Assembly: GCF_036625195.1 (NCBI RefSeq)
Contig: NZ_JAZKUG010000001.1
Span: 806,001 to 870,000, forward strand
Reading direction: 5' to 3'
DNA from: Accumulibacter sp.
Lineage (GTDB): Bacteria; Pseudomonadota; Gammaproteobacteria; Burkholderiales; Rhodocyclaceae
Length of the DNA stretch: 64,000 nucleotides
Shown piece by piece: positions 55,342-64,000 of this stretch. Position 1 is the stretch's first letter, and each line of letters opens with the position of its first letter. A model generated the notes under the pieces. That model had not been told where the DNA came from and made no database searches. It was given only the letters and a program-made list of their open reading frames with translations. Position numbers and translations under genes: made by a program.

Positions 55342-56187
55342 ATGCCTGAACGCGTTTCGCTCAACCAGAAACTCTTCGATCTGCCCCTGCTGCACGGCTT
55401 GGGCAGATCGATCCATTCCCGCCGACTTGCCAGCGAGCCGCGTGGACAATCGACGGCAACCCGCTTCTTCCGGAACATCCCCCAGCTCGACGCACTGCAG
55501 GGTCCACTTCGCGAGCTGGTCGCCGGCGGCGATGGCTGCCGAATCCTGGTAGCCGGCTGCAGCTTTGGCTGCGAAGCCTACTCGCTGGCCGCCTACCTGA
55601 CAGTCGAGTTCCCGGCTCTCGACTGGACGATCGACGCTTTCGACATTTCGCACGAAGCCGTTGCCATTGCCCAACGGGCAGTCTACGGCAGCAAGTACGG
55701 ACTGGCGGATCCGCTGCACGGGGAGAGCCGGCGCTATGCTGCGCGCCTGCTTGAGCCGTGCGGCGAGGCGTGGAGCATCGCCCCCGACATCCGGCAGCAC
55801 GTGCGCGTCTCGCATGGCGACCTGCTCGCCAGCGACTTCTCGGCAACTGCCGGGTACGACATCGTCTTCGCCCAGAACTTTCTGCTGCACATGGACGATG
55901 CAACCGCAGCCAAGGCCTTTGCGCGCGTGGTTGGCGCCACGCGTCCCGGCGGTGCACTGTTCGTTGCCGGCATGAATCTGGACGGCAAGCTCGCTCTCGT
56001 CAGGAGCCATCGACTGATTCCCGTCGACTGGAAGATCGAGGCCATCCACAACAGCGATCAGATGCGTCGGTCGGCTTGGCCATGGGGATACTGGACACTG
56101 GAGCCGATCGATGCAGCCAGACCGGACTTCATCATGCGCTACAGCACCATCTTCCGCACGCCAGGCTGTGCGGCAGCGCACCCCTGA
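55342..56187 (+). CDS. CheR-like SAM-dependent methyltransferase
   Basis: 281 residues from ATG 55342 (MPERVSLNQKLFDLP). Motif I is VAGCSFGCEAYSLAAYL, where CheR has GCSTGEEPYS. It is followed by IDAFDISHEAVAIAQRAVYG and FAQNFLLHMDD. The final ATG region is 280 bp after the membrane protein, so it may be a separate unit. No chemotaxis genes are nearby, so it probably methylates something other than receptors. Confidence 0.82.
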   Translation: MPERVSLNQKLFDLPLLHGLGRSIHSRRLASEPRGQSTATRFFRNIPQLDALQGPLRELVAGGDGCRILVAGCSFGCEAYSLAAYLTVEFPALDWTIDAFDISHEAVAIAQRAVYGSKYGLADPLHGESRRYAARLLEPCGEAWSIAPDIRQHVRVSHGDLLASDFSATAGYDIVFAQNFLLHMDDATAAKAFARVVGATRPGGALFVAGMNLDGKLALVRSHRLIPVDWKIEAIHNSDQMRRSAWPWGYWTLEPIDAARPDFIMRYSTIFRTPGCAAAHP

Positions 56188-56385
56188 TCAGTCCGGCCCC
56201 GAGAGCAGGCGGCGCGCGCCACCACTAACCTACCGAAAGTGTCACCGCCCGGCCATAGCGCGACAGCCAAGGCGGGGCACCCGCCTGCGCCCGTCTGCTA
56301 TAGTGCGGCCTGCGCGCCGCCAGGAACTCGCCTCACAGAGGGTCGTACCGCAGCCCGCCCCCCGTTGTCGCATGAAAGCATCCCG

Positions 56386-58017
56386 ATGAGCATTGGCCCC
56401 GACGGCAGCAACGAAAACACGTTCCCACCGGAGATCCTGCGTGAAGTGGCAAAGCGGCGTACCTTTGCCATCATTTCGCACCCTGACGCCGGCAAGACGA
56501 CCCTGACCGAGAAGCTTCTGCTCTTCGGAGGCGCGATCCAGCTGGCCGGCACCGTAAAGGGACGCAAGAGTTCCCGCCATGCGACCTCGGACTGGATGGA
56601 GGTCGAGAAGCAGCGCGGCATCTCGGTGACCAGTTCGGTCATGCAGTTCGAGTACAGCGGGCACACCATCAATCTCCTGGACACGCCTGGGCACGAGGAC
56701 TTTTCCGAAGACACCTATCGCGTACTGACTGCTGTCGACGCCGCGGTGATGGTGATCGATGCAGCCAAAGGGGTCGAGGCGCAGACGATCAAGCTGCTCA
56801 ACGTCTGTCGCATGCGCAACACGCCGATCATCACCTTCGTCAACAAACTGGACCGGGAAGTGCGGGAGCCCTTCGAGCTGCTGGCAGAAATCGAATCCGT
56901 TCTGGGCATCGAATGCGCGCCGATCACTTGGCCGATCGGGATGGGCAAGAGCTTCCGTGGCGTCTATCACCTGCTGAACGACCGCCTGCTCCACTTTGCC
57001 GCGGGCGAGGAACGGCGCAGCGAGTCGGAGCGACTCGACGGACTGGACAATCCGGTGCTCGACGCGCAGTTTCCCGGGGAAGTCGGCCGCCTGCGGGAAG
57101 ACGTTGACTTGATCCAGAACGCGAGCAGCCCTTTCGACTTGGTCGGCTTCCTTGCCGGGCGGCAGTCGCCGGTGTTCTTCGGCTCGGCAATCAACAATTT
57201 CGGCGTACAGGAAATCCTGCAGGCGCTGCTCGACTGGGCACCGCCACCCCAGGAGCGCGATGCCGGCTGCCGTCTGGTACAACCCGCCGAAGCGGCCTTC
57301 AGCGGTTTCGTGTTCAAGATTCAGGCCAACATGGACCCCAAGCATCGGGATCGAATCGCCTTCTTCAGGGTTTGCTCGGGGCGCTACACGTCGGGCATGA
57401 AGGTCAAGCACATCCGCCTGAACCGCGAGATGAAACTGGCGAACGTCCTGACCTTCATGGCCAACGAGCGCTTGCTGATGGAAGATGCCGTTGCCGGCGA
57501 CATCATTGGCATCCACAACCACGGCAACCTGCATATCGGTGACTGCCTCAGCGAGGGCGAGACACTCGGCTTCAAGGGTATTCCCTACTTCTCACCCGAG
57601 CTTTTCCGAGCAGCGCGCCTGCGCGATCCGCTGAAGAGCAAGCAACTGCAAAAGGGCCTGCAGGAGCTCGGCGAAGAGGGTGCGATCCAGGTCTTCGAAA
57701 TCCTGGCCAGCGGTTCGCTGCTGCTGGGAGCGGTGGGCAACCTGCAGTTCGAGGTCGTCGCGCAGCGGCTGCAGACGGAGTACAAGGTCGATGCGATATT
57801 CGAACCCGCAGACATCTACACCGCGCGTTGGCTCACGTTCCCAGACGAGACCACGCGCCGCAGTTTCGAACGTGAGCAGGTGCAGCGAATGGCGCGTGAT
57901 GTCGATGGCAACCCCGTCTATCTGGCGAGCACGCGGTACAACCTCGAAGTCACCAGCGAGAAGTGGAACAGCGTCGGCTTTCACGACTCGCGAGAACACG
58001 GACAGTTGTTCGCCTGA
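56386..58017 (+). CDS. prfC: Peptide chain release factor 3
   Basis: 543 residues from ATG 56386 (MSIGPDGSNENTF). GTPase motifs are SHPDAGKTT (G1), DTPGHEDFSEDT (G3) and NKLDREVREPFELL (G4). The rest fits RF3 up to DSREHGQLFA. It recycles RF1/RF2 from the ribosome. It is followed 75 bp later by yceH. Confidence 0.97.
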   Translation: MSIGPDGSNENTFPPEILREVAKRRTFAIISHPDAGKTTLTEKLLLFGGAIQLAGTVKGRKSSRHATSDWMEVEKQRGISVTSSVMQFEYSGHTINLLDTPGHEDFSEDTYRVLTAVDAAVMVIDAAKGVEAQTIKLLNVCRMRNTPIITFVNKLDREVREPFELLAEIESVLGIECAPITWPIGMGKSFRGVYHLLNDRLLHFAAGEERRSESERLDGLDNPVLDAQFPGEVGRLREDVDLIQNASSPFDLVGFLAGRQSPVFFGSAINNFGVQEILQALLDWAPPPQERDAGCRLVQPAEAAFSGFVFKIQANMDPKHRDRIAFFRVCSGRYTSGMKVKHIRLNREMKLANVLTFMANERLLMEDAVAGDIIGIHNHGNLHIGDCLSEGETLGFKGIPYFSPELFRAARLRDPLKSKQLQKGLQELGEEGAIQVFEILASGSLLLGAVGNLQFEVVAQRLQTEYKVDAIFEPADIYTARWLTFPDETTRRSFEREQVQRMARDVDGNPVYLASTRYNLEVTSEKWNSVGFHDSREHGQLFA

Positions 58018-58092
58018 GTCCAGCCCGGCGCGCGGGGCGTCAGCGGCCACCCCGGGGGAAGACGGTACAGGACGAACAGGAAGGAGCAGACG

Positions 58093-58788
58093 ATGAAACA
58101 AGCCGCCAGCGCGCAGGGGCCGCTCGATTTCCTCGAAGCACGGATTCTGGCCGTGCTGATCGAAAAGGAGAGTACGACGCCGGACGCCTATCCGCTGACC
58201 CTGAACAGCCTTGGCGCCGGCTGCAACCAGAAGTCTGCGCGCGACCCCGTGCTCACTGCAACGGAAAGCGAAATTCAGCAGGCTCTTGAAAACCTGCGCC
58301 AGCGGGCGCTGGTGCTGGAAACCTATGGCGCCTCGGGGCGGGTTCTGCGTTACGCGCACAATCTGGGAAGGGTGTACGCCCTGCCTGCGGCGGCCGTCGC
58401 ATTGCTCGCCACGCTCGCTCTGCGCGGAGCGCAGACGATCAACGAACTGCGAGCCAACAGCGAACGTCTCTACCGTTTCGACGACAGTTCATCGGTCGAG
58501 GCTTACCTGGAGGAACTGGCGACTCGCAACACTGGCGCTTTGGTCGTCCGGATGCCGAAGCAGCCGGGCTCGCGCGAGCACCGCTGGGCGCACCTGCTGT
58601 GCGGCGAAGCCGCGCTGCCGGCGTACCCGAGCAGCGGCGAGTGCGAGTCCGGCAAAGAGGCGAGCGAGCTCAGCGACAGGCTGACACGCCTCGAGCAGGA
58701 AGTGGCCGAGCTACGCGCGGGGTTGCAGGAGCTGCGGGCGACGCTTGACGGACCGACCCGGCCTGAAGCGCTCGCTCAGGCCGACTGA
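58093..58788 (+). CDS. yceH: DUF480 family protein YceH
   Basis: 231 residues: LEARILAVLIEKESTTPDAYP with LNSLGAGCNQKSARDP is diagnostic of the family. Two winged-helix units are followed by a coiled C-terminus (LTRLEQEVAELRAGLQEL). The function is unknown although widely conserved. It has an AGGAAGGAG ribosome binding site just before ATG 58093. Confidence 0.93.
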   Translation: MKQAASAQGPLDFLEARILAVLIEKESTTPDAYPLTLNSLGAGCNQKSARDPVLTATESEIQQALENLRQRALVLETYGASGRVLRYAHNLGRVYALPAAAVALLATLALRGAQTINELRANSERLYRFDDSSSVEAYLEELATRNTGALVVRMPKQPGSREHRWAHLLCGEAALPAYPSSGECESGKEASELSDRLTRLEQEVAELRAGLQELRATLDGPTRPEALAQAD

Positions 58789-58986
58789 GATCTGCAGCAG
58801 CGGGCGGTGGCAGCGGAACACGATGGCCGGCACAGGCGAGCATCTCCAACCTCCATTGCGATCGCGCCGCCTGCCTGCCGCAGGGTCGGCGCCCCATCGA
58901 CGTGGCGCGTCCGCCTTGTCGACGCGGTCGGCCGCCTCAACCTCGTCGCCTTCGTTCGGCAACACCGAAAGGAGCGAAAGGAGCGG

Positions 58987-59559
58987 TCACCAAGCAGCGC
59001 GCAGGACCTTCTCGGCCCAGAACAGCGCCGTGATCGTCTTGGCGTCCGTGATGGCCCCGTTCTTTACCGACGCCAAGGCTTCGCCCAGAGGCAGACTGAG
59101 GACATCGAGAAACTCGCTACTGTCGGGGCTCGGATCGGCCTCGCGGGTCAGACCACGCGCAAGGAAAATCTCGATTCGCTCATCGGCGTAGCCAACGCAG
59201 GGGTGCATGACCCCAAGATGGCGCCACGAGCTGGCCCGGTAGCCGGTTTCCTCGAGCAGCTCGCGCCGCCCCGTACTCACAAGCTCCTCGCCCGGGTCGA
59301 TCTTGCCCGCCGGCAACTCGAGGAATACACGGCGCAACGGATAGCGGTACTGGCGGACGAAAAGCAGCCGCTCGCCTTCGAGCTCGGCGATCACCACCAC
59401 AGCTCCCTGATGCCGGACGTATTCACGCAGACACTCGTTGCCGTCTGGCAGCCGCACGCGGTCACGACGGACGTCGAGGAGCCGGCCACTGAAGACCTGC
59501 TCGCTCTCGAGCTGCTGCTCCGCGAGATGGCCGTATTCCTCCTGCAGGGAAGGGCTCAC
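58987..59559 (-). CDS. NUDIX hydrolase (ADP-ribose pyrophosphatase type)
   Basis: 190 residues from GTG 59559; a start at 59586 would give 199. The NUDIX box is complete: GKIDPGEELVSTGRRELLEE with TGY. Upstream GAVVVIAELEGERLLFVRQ and downstream HPCVGYADERIEIF fit the NudF/ADP-ribose pyrophosphatase group. It lies after nuoN with a gap of about 30-55 bp, likely on the same transcript. Confidence 0.92.
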   Translation of the reverse strand: MSPSLQEEYGHLAEQQLESEQVFSGRLLDVRRDRVRLPDGNECLREYVRHQGAVVVIAELEGERLLFVRQYRYPLRRVFLELPAGKIDPGEELVSTGRRELLEETGYRASSWRHLGVMHPCVGYADERIEIFLARGLTREADPSPDSSEFLDVLSLPLGEALASVKNGAITDAKTITALFWAEKVLRAAW

Positions 59560-59614
59560 GCCGACGACGCCCCGACGACTGCGCAAGGCATTGCGGCCAG
59601 ACGGCTGCCGGCGA

Positions 59615-61102
59615 TCAGAGCGAACGCAAGAGCGAAAACGCGCACAGGGACATCAGGACTTGCGGGAAGATGCCGAGCAAAGCCACCGCCAAGCCGTTGG
59701 CCGACATCAGGATCTTCATGTCCAGCGGCGCCTCGATCGGGCTCATGTTCGCCGGTTGGTCGAAGTACATGATCTTGACCACCCGCAGGTAATAGAAGCA
59801 GCCGACCAAAGAGAAAGCGACGGCGACGATCGCCAGCCAGAGATAGCCGGCGGCAACGACAGCCTGCAGAACCGAAAACTTGGCAAAGAAACCGACGAAG
59901 AACGGGATTCCGGCCATCGAAAACATCATCATCATCATGACGCCCGCGAACCACGGACTGCGCTTGTTGAGCCCCTTGAAATCGTCGAGTTCGTCCGACT
60001 CCAGGCCACCGCGGGCGAGCAGAAGGATCATCCCGAAGGTGCCGGCGCTGGTCAGGACGTAGGTGATGACGTAGAACATCGCCGAGCTGTACGCATTGAG
60101 CGCGAAACGGGCGTCACCACCGACGACACCGGTGACGATGCCGAGCAGCATGAATCCCATATGGGAAATCGCCGAGTAGGCCAGCATGCGTTTGAGGTTG
60201 GTCTGGGCGATTGCGGCAATGTTGCCGATGGCCATCGAGAGGACCGACAAAATGATCAGCATCTGCTGCCAATCGTGTGAGACGACGATCAGACCGTTGA
60301 CCAGCAAACGCATGACCATTGCGAAAGCGGCCAGTTTCGGTGCCGTCGCGATGAATAGGGTGACCGCCGTCGGTGCCCCATGGTAGACGTCTGGTATCCA
60401 CATGTGGAACGGAACGACGCCAAGCTTGAATGCCAGACCGGCAACGAGAAAGACAAGCCCGAAAACGAGAATCCCCTTGTCGAACTGGCCGAGGTAGAGG
60501 CGTTCGGCGATCGCAGGGATCTCCAGCGTGCCCGTCGCACCGTAGATCATCGACATGCCGTAGAGCAGTAGGCCGGAAGCGAGTGCCCCAAGGACGAAGT
60601 ACTTCATCGCTGCTTCGGTTGCGGGAACCGAATCGCGGTTCATCGCCACCATCGCGTAGAGCGAGAGTGAAAGCAATTCCAGACCGATATAGACGGTCAC
60701 GAGATGGCTGGCCGAGATCATCACCATCATGCCAATGGTGGCGAACAGGGCCAGTGAATAGTATTCGCCGCGGGCCATCTGCGGCCGCTCGAGGATGTAG
60801 CCACGCGAGTAGAACAGGATGACGATCACCGTGAGATAGAGGAGAAGCTTCAGCAGATCCGCCATCAGGTCGCCAACGTACATGTTGCTGAAGGTGTAGG
60901 CCGTGTCGCCGGAACTGCTGGCGAAAGTGATCAGCGCCGTGCCGACCAAGGTCAACTGGGTAGCGACGAAGGTCAGCGTCCGCTTCTGGTCCTTGGCCAG
61001 CAGATCACCCACCAGGATCAGGCAGGCCATCAGCAACATGAAGATCTCCGCGCTCGCGAGGCGAAGGTCCGGAACCTGGAACTGCATTTCGGCAAGAGTC
61101 AT
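59615..61102 (-). CDS. nuoN: NADH-quinone oxidoreductase subunit N
   Basis: 495 residues from ATG 61102 (MTLAEMQFQVPDLRL). Polytopic with about 14 membrane segments. The antiporter-like core has GLELLSLSLYAMVA and KYFVLGALASGLLLYG, and the lysine-bearing VAGLAFKLGVVPFHMWIPDV. It forms part of the proton-pumping membrane arm of complex I and is last of the nuo series, 12 bp after nuoM. Confidence 0.97.
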   Translation of the reverse strand: MTLAEMQFQVPDLRLASAEIFMLLMACLILVGDLLAKDQKRTLTFVATQLTLVGTALITFASSSGDTAYTFSNMYVGDLMADLLKLLLYLTVIVILFYSRGYILERPQMARGEYYSLALFATIGMMVMISASHLVTVYIGLELLSLSLYAMVAMNRDSVPATEAAMKYFVLGALASGLLLYGMSMIYGATGTLEIPAIAERLYLGQFDKGILVFGLVFLVAGLAFKLGVVPFHMWIPDVYHGAPTAVTLFIATAPKLAAFAMVMRLLVNGLIVVSHDWQQMLIILSVLSMAIGNIAAIAQTNLKRMLAYSAISHMGFMLLGIVTGVVGGDARFALNAYSSAMFYVITYVLTSAGTFGMILLLARGGLESDELDDFKGLNKRSPWFAGVMMMMMFSMAGIPFFVGFFAKFSVLQAVVAAGYLWLAIVAVAFSLVGCFYYLRVVKIMYFDQPANMSPIEAPLDMKILMSANGLAVALLGIFPQVLMSLCAFSLLRSL

Positions 61103-61114
61103 AGCGGCTACCAA

Positions 61115-62599
61115 TTATTGGATCTTGCTGAGGGCGACGTGACGCAGCAACTCATCCACCGAGCTGTGCATGACTTCGGTAAACGGCTGCGGATAAAGCC
61201 CCATGCCCAATGCGCCAATCGCAAAGAGGACGAAGACGAGGAACTCGCGGCCATTGATGTCGCTGAGTTCGGCGACGTGATGATTCGCCACGCTGCCAAA
61301 AACCACCCGCTTGTACATCCACAGCGTATAGGCAGCGCCGACGATCATCGTCGAAGCGGCTGCAAAGGCAACCCAGAAATTGTGCTCGACTGCCGCCAGG
61401 ATCACCATGAACTCGCCGACGAAGCCCGATGTCGCCGGCAGGCCCGCATTGGCCATGGCGAAGAGCATGAAGAAGGCAGCAAACTTGGGCATCGTATTGA
61501 CCACACCGCCATAGTCGGCGATCAGTCGCGAGTGTGCGCGGTCGTACATGACGCCAATCGAGAAGAACATGGCACCCGAGACGAACCCGTGGGAAATCAT
61601 CTGCACCAGCGCCCCCTCGACGCCGAGCGGGCTGAAGATGAAGAAGCCCAGCGTGACGAAGCCCATGTGGGCGATCGAGGAGTAGGCCACCAGCTTCTTC
61701 ATGTCCTCCTGCACGAGGGCGACGAAACCAATGTAGATGATCGCGATCAGTGACAGCGCGATGACGAGACCGGCGAGCTCGTGTGAGGCGTCGGGAGCGA
61801 TTGGTAGGGAGAAACGCAGGAATCCATAGGCACCAAGCTTCAGTGCAATCGCAGCCAGGACGATCGATCCGCCGGTTGGCGCCTCGACGTGCGCGTCTGG
61901 CAACCAGGTATGGACCGGCCACATCGGAACCTTGACCGCGAACGCAACCAGGAACGCCAGGAACAGCCAGGTCTGGGCGGTCATGCCGATCGGCATTCGG
62001 TGCCAGTCGAGGATCGAAAAGCTGCCCCCAGAGGAGATGAACAGATAGAGGAGCGCAATCAGGAAGAGCAGGGATCCAAACAAGGTGAAGAGGAAGAACT
62101 TGAACGCCGCGTAAACGCGATTCGGGCCGCCCCAGATGCCGATGATCAGATACAGGGGAATCAGCGAGGCCTCGAAGAAGACGTAGAAAAGGACGCCGTC
62201 GAGGGCCGAAAAGATTCCGTTCAGCAATCCCGACATGATCAGGAAGCCGGCATGGTACTGCGCCACCTTGCTGTCGATCACCTGCCAACCAGCGAGCACC
62301 ACCGTCACCGTGATGAAACTGTTGAGGATCACGAAAAGCATCGAGATGCCATCGACGCCGAGATGGTAGTTGACGTTGAAACGCGGAATCCAGGGCTTCA
62401 GTTCGACGAACTGCATCGCCGGCGTGTGCAGGTCAAAGCCGGTGTAGAGGGGAATCGTCACCAGCAGGCCGGCAACGGCACCGATCAGCGAGAGTGCTCT
62501 TGCCAGCGGTGCATTGCGATCGGATCCCGTCGCCAGAACGACCAGCCCGGCGAGGATCGGGACCCAGATGGCAAGAGAGAGAAGCGGCGTGCCTGACAT
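61115..62599 (-). CDS. nuoM: NADH-quinone oxidoreductase subunit M
   Basis: 494 residues, MSGTPLLSLAIWVPILAGLV. Key parts are FFEASLIPLYLIIGIWGG, the proton-path lysine in FAVKVPMWPVHTWLPDAHVE, and KKLVAYSSIAHMGFVTLG. It is a membrane-arm antiporter-like subunit. It lies between nuoL (23 bp gap) and nuoN (12 bp gap). Confidence 0.97.
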   Translation of the reverse strand: MSGTPLLSLAIWVPILAGLVVLATGSDRNAPLARALSLIGAVAGLLVTIPLYTGFDLHTPAMQFVELKPWIPRFNVNYHLGVDGISMLFVILNSFITVTVVLAGWQVIDSKVAQYHAGFLIMSGLLNGIFSALDGVLFYVFFEASLIPLYLIIGIWGGPNRVYAAFKFFLFTLFGSLLFLIALLYLFISSGGSFSILDWHRMPIGMTAQTWLFLAFLVAFAVKVPMWPVHTWLPDAHVEAPTGGSIVLAAIALKLGAYGFLRFSLPIAPDASHELAGLVIALSLIAIIYIGFVALVQEDMKKLVAYSSIAHMGFVTLGFFIFSPLGVEGALVQMISHGFVSGAMFFSIGVMYDRAHSRLIADYGGVVNTMPKFAAFFMLFAMANAGLPATSGFVGEFMVILAAVEHNFWVAFAAASTMIVGAAYTLWMYKRVVFGSVANHHVAELSDINGREFLVFVLFAIGALGMGLYPQPFTEVMHSSVDELLRHVALSKIQ

Positions 62600-62622
62600 A
62601 TCGTTCCCAGTCTTTCTCTAGC

Positions 62623-64000
62623 TCAGGCGCGCGTGACCCAGAGGGTCATCAAGACGAACACGCCGATAATCATCGTAAAAGCGTAGTGGTAAATGTGACC
62701 GGTCTGGAACAGGCGGACCATCCTTGCGAACCAGCCGACGAAGTGTGCCGAACCATTGACGATGATGCCGTCGATGAGGCCCGCGTCGCCCCCTTTCCAA
62801 AGGCCGCGGCCGAGCAGTCGCGCCCCGCCGGCAAAGAACACCTCGTTGAATTTGTCAAAGTAGTACTTGTTGTCGAGCAGGTTGTAGAGCCAGCCAGACC
62901 GTTCCTTGATGGCGGCCGGAATATCCGGACGCTTGAGGTAGAAGAACCACGAGAGCGCGACACCAAGGGCCGCCAGCCAGAAGACGGCAGTCGTGAAGGC
63001 GTGGGTAGCCATGGCGAAGGCACCATGGAAGTGGTGTGCGAGTTCCTTCATCACCGGATGCGCCGTCGCGTCGACGAAGATCGAAGCCTTGAAATAGTCG
63101 CCAAACAACATCGGTTCGATCGCGATGTAGCCGATGACCACGGACGGGATCGCCAGCAGGATCAGCGGCACCGTCACTACCCAGGGCGTCTCGTGCGGCT
63201 TCTCACCCGGCGCAAGACCGTGGTGGTGTGCATCGTGCGCGTCGTCCGCGTGGTGACCGTGGTCATCTTCCTGCCCGCCAGAACTGCCGGTGTGCGTGCT
63301 TTGCTGTGCATGCGACGAATGGTCGGCATGGCCGTGCGCGTCCGCTGCAGCCTTGCCGAAACGTTCCTCACCATGAAACACCAGGAAGTACATCCGGAAC
63401 GAATAGAAAGCGGTGACGAAGACTCCCGCCATGACCGCGAAGTAAGCGAAGCGGGCACCTGGAAGGTGCGACATGGCGACGGACTCGATGATCGAGTCCT
63501 TGGAATAGAAGCCGGCAAAGAAGGGGGTGCCGATCAGCGCCAGCGATCCGATCAACGAGGTGATCCAGGTCACGGGCATGTAGCGGCGCAGGCCACCCAT
63601 GTTGCGAATGTCCTGGTCGTGATGCATGCCGATGATCACCGACCCCGCGGCCAGGAACAGCAGCGCCTTGAAGAACGCATGCGTCATCAGGTGGAAGATC
63701 GCCACGGAATAGGCCGAAGCACCGAGGGCGACCGTCATGTAGCCGAGCTGCGACAGCGTGGAATATGCGACGACCCGTTTGATGTCGTTCTGGATGATCC
63801 CCAGGAAACCCATGAACAGCGCGGTCACTGCGCCGATCACGATGACGAAGGAGAGCGCCGTGTCGGACAGCTCGAAAAGCGGGGACATCCGCGCCACCAT
63901 GAAGATGCCGGCGGTGACCATTGTCGCCGCGTGGATCAGGGCGGAGATGGGTGTCGGACCTTCCATCGAATCAGGCAGCCAGACGTGCAACGGAACCTGC
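62623..64000 (-). CDS. nuoL: NADH-quinone oxidoreductase subunit L, C-terminal part (runs off the window)
   Basis: The visible part covers about 459 residues from HVWLPDSMEGPTPISALIHA to the end. It includes KRVVAYSTLSQLGYMTVALG and the later membrane segments and lateral helix. Its start is beyond 64000. Between two membrane segments lies a soluble loop with about twelve histidines in forty residues (63217-63336), a species-variable feature. Confidence 0.97.
   Translation of the reverse strand, partial: QVPLHVWLPDSMEGPTPISALIHAATMVTAGIFMVARMSPLFELSDTALSFVIVIGAVTALFMGFLGIIQNDIKRVVAYSTLSQLGYMTVALGASAYSVAIFHLMTHAFFKALLFLAAGSVIIGMHHDQDIRNMGGLRRYMPVTWITSLIGSLALIGTPFFAGFYSKDSIIESVAMSHLPGARFAYFAVMAGVFVTAFYSFRMYFLVFHGEERFGKAAADAHGHADHSSHAQQSTHTGSSGGQEDDHGHHADDAHDAHHHGLAPGEKPHETPWVVTVPLILLAIPSVVIGYIAIEPMLFGDYFKASIFVDATAHPVMKELAHHFHGAFAMATHAFTTAVFWLAALGVALSWFFYLKRPDIPAAIKERSGWLYNLLDNKYYFDKFNEVFFAGGARLLGRGLWKGGDAGLIDGIIVNGSAHFVGWFARMVRLFQTGHIYHYAFTMIIGVFVLMTLWVTRA

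Overview
The window looks like chromosome of a high-GC betaproteobacterium of the Rhodocyclales / Candidatus Accumulibacter type. This is inferred from gene content and protein style (argD-argF-argG, rpsU-dnaG-rpoD, nuoL-M-N, DUF2788, Mig-14, bacteriohemerythrin), not from a marker-gene comparison. It splits into an accessory half (about 1-28 kb) and a mostly core half (about 32-64 kb), with a small biosynthetic locus between them.

Accessory half. Positions 1-5569 hold one large minus-strand gene, an N-terminal SAM methyltransferase plus PLD-like nuclease plus superfamily 2 helicase fusion. A 2,841-bp IS21-family element cuts it in two, with a clean 6-bp target duplication. Next is a compact three-gene minus-strand cassette (6303-8648) of two unrecognised proteins and an MBL-fold hydrolase, with its own -10 element and a GTG start behind a strong ribosome binding site. 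Positions 8952-13553 contain two decayed direct copies of a WYL-type regulator. They bracket a pair of overlapping genes: an ImmA/IrrE-like protein that has lost its HExxH zinc site, and a small unrecognised partner. Positions 13.7-18 kb hold a thioredoxin-like protein and DUF318-type permease, a Uma2 protein, an AbrB-type protein with a formylglycine-generating-enzyme fragment, a ribbon-helix-helix/PIN toxin-antitoxin pair, and an IS91-type transposase remnant. Positions 18.2-27.5 kb form an efflux operon of lipoprotein outer-membrane factor, membrane-fusion protein and two tandem RND pumps. A second toxin-antitoxin pair (Phd-like/PIN) follows, with a recognisable promoter that carries a palindrome in its spacer.

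Biosynthetic locus. At 28684-32649 (plus strand) lie a GNAT-acyl carrier protein fusion, a stand-alone malonyl-type acyltransferase and an asparagine-synthetase-type amidotransferase. This looks like a minimal acyl-carrier-based pathway for a small amide, with no ketosynthase in view.

Core half. It contains a tRNA-Thr, a bacteriohemerythrin, a diguanylate cyclase with GGEEF and inhibitory-site motifs, tcdA with a coupled tiny ORF, and the rpsU-dnaG-rpoD operon (no yqeY in the rpsU-dnaG gap). It continues with an SNF2 helicase, YajQ, DUF2788, an argD-argF-argG operon, a zinc-ribbon protein, and an envelope-modification group (mig-14 and a PIG-L deacetylase divergent from a glycosyltransferase, a polytopic membrane protein and a CheR-like methyltransferase). 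It ends with prfC, yceH, a NUDIX hydrolase and nuoN-nuoM-nuoL, nuoL running off the right edge. No CRISPR array, rRNA, integrase or phage structural gene was seen.
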